Shown one piece after another: positions 5,168-5,216 of a stretch of DNA of 5,216 nucleotides. The number at the start of each line of letters is the position of its first letter. Positions within the stretch are counted from its first letter, which is position 1. Position numbers and translations under genes: made by a program. The stretch is from Deltaproteobacteria bacterium (lineage in GTDB: Bacteria > Desulfobacterota_B > Binatia > UBA9968), in contig VBKY01000366.1 in assembly GCA_005879255.1 (NCBI GenBank), positions 1 through 5,216 of the forward strand, read 5' to 3'. Under the pieces are notes generated by a model, which searched no databases, was not told where the DNA came from, and worked only from the letters and a program-made list of their open reading frames with translations.

Positions 5168-5216
5168 CTAGTCTTCGTCCTTCACGAACAGTTCCATGCT
5201 GCCGATTTTCTCGATG
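5168..5216 (-). CDS. C-terminal end of an unidentified protein (partial)
   Basis: Only the last 15 codons and the TAG stop (5168-5170) are in the window, reading IEKIGSMELFVKDED. The frame is open to the right edge. The tail is acidic and too short to assign to a family. It points the same way as the SBP, MBL and ThDP genes, and before the IS inserted it would have ended a short distance upstream of the SBP gene. It may therefore belong to the same gene group. Because it is so short, it could still be a chance frame. Confidence 0.45.
   Translation of the reverse strand, partial: IEKIGSMELFVKDED

Overview
The window looks like chromosomal DNA from an uncultured, fairly GC-rich Gram-negative bacterium. 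A lineage in the style of environmental 'deltaproteobacteria', Binatia, Tectomicrobia or Rokubacteria would fit. This rests on the gene types (a Tat-exported ThDP enzyme, an NMT1-type binding protein and an exported metallo-beta-lactamase-fold protein) and on intergenic DNA full of short dispersed repeats. The taxonomic guess is inference only.

Left part (1-2716, all minus strand). Read in the direction of transcription, right to left, it holds an NMT1/SsuA-type ABC substrate-binding protein (1637-2716), an MBL-fold metallohydrolase with a signal peptide (664-1557, probably starting at 1575), a 326-bp repeat-rich intergenic region, and the N-terminal 112 residues of a Tat-targeted thiamine-diphosphate enzyme (1-337, running off the window). 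All three proteins carry export signals, which suggests a periplasmic uptake and conversion pathway for a small organic compound. No permease, ATPase or other enzyme is in view, so the substrate cannot be named.

Right part (2702-5139). An IS4/Tn5-like insertion sequence of about 2.44 kb has 17-bp imperfect terminal inverted repeats beginning CTGATC. Its single gene (plus strand, 794 codons) is unusual. Residues ~20-290 are a DruA/DUF4338-type module, the family of the Druantia anti-phage protein DruA, and residues ~317-770 are a complete Tn5-like DDE transposase with D404, D506, E644 and a full YREK motif. The element sits in the middle of a C-rich/G-rich palindromic intergenic repeat whose halves are now separated. 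The 9-base slots next to the two ends do not match, so there is no clean target duplication.

Insertion has rewired the neighbouring gene. The only good start codon of the substrate-binding protein (ATG at 2716) and its first five codons lie inside the terminal repeat of the element. The far right edge (5168-5216) holds the last 15 codons of another minus-strand gene, probably the original upstream neighbour of the binding-protein gene.
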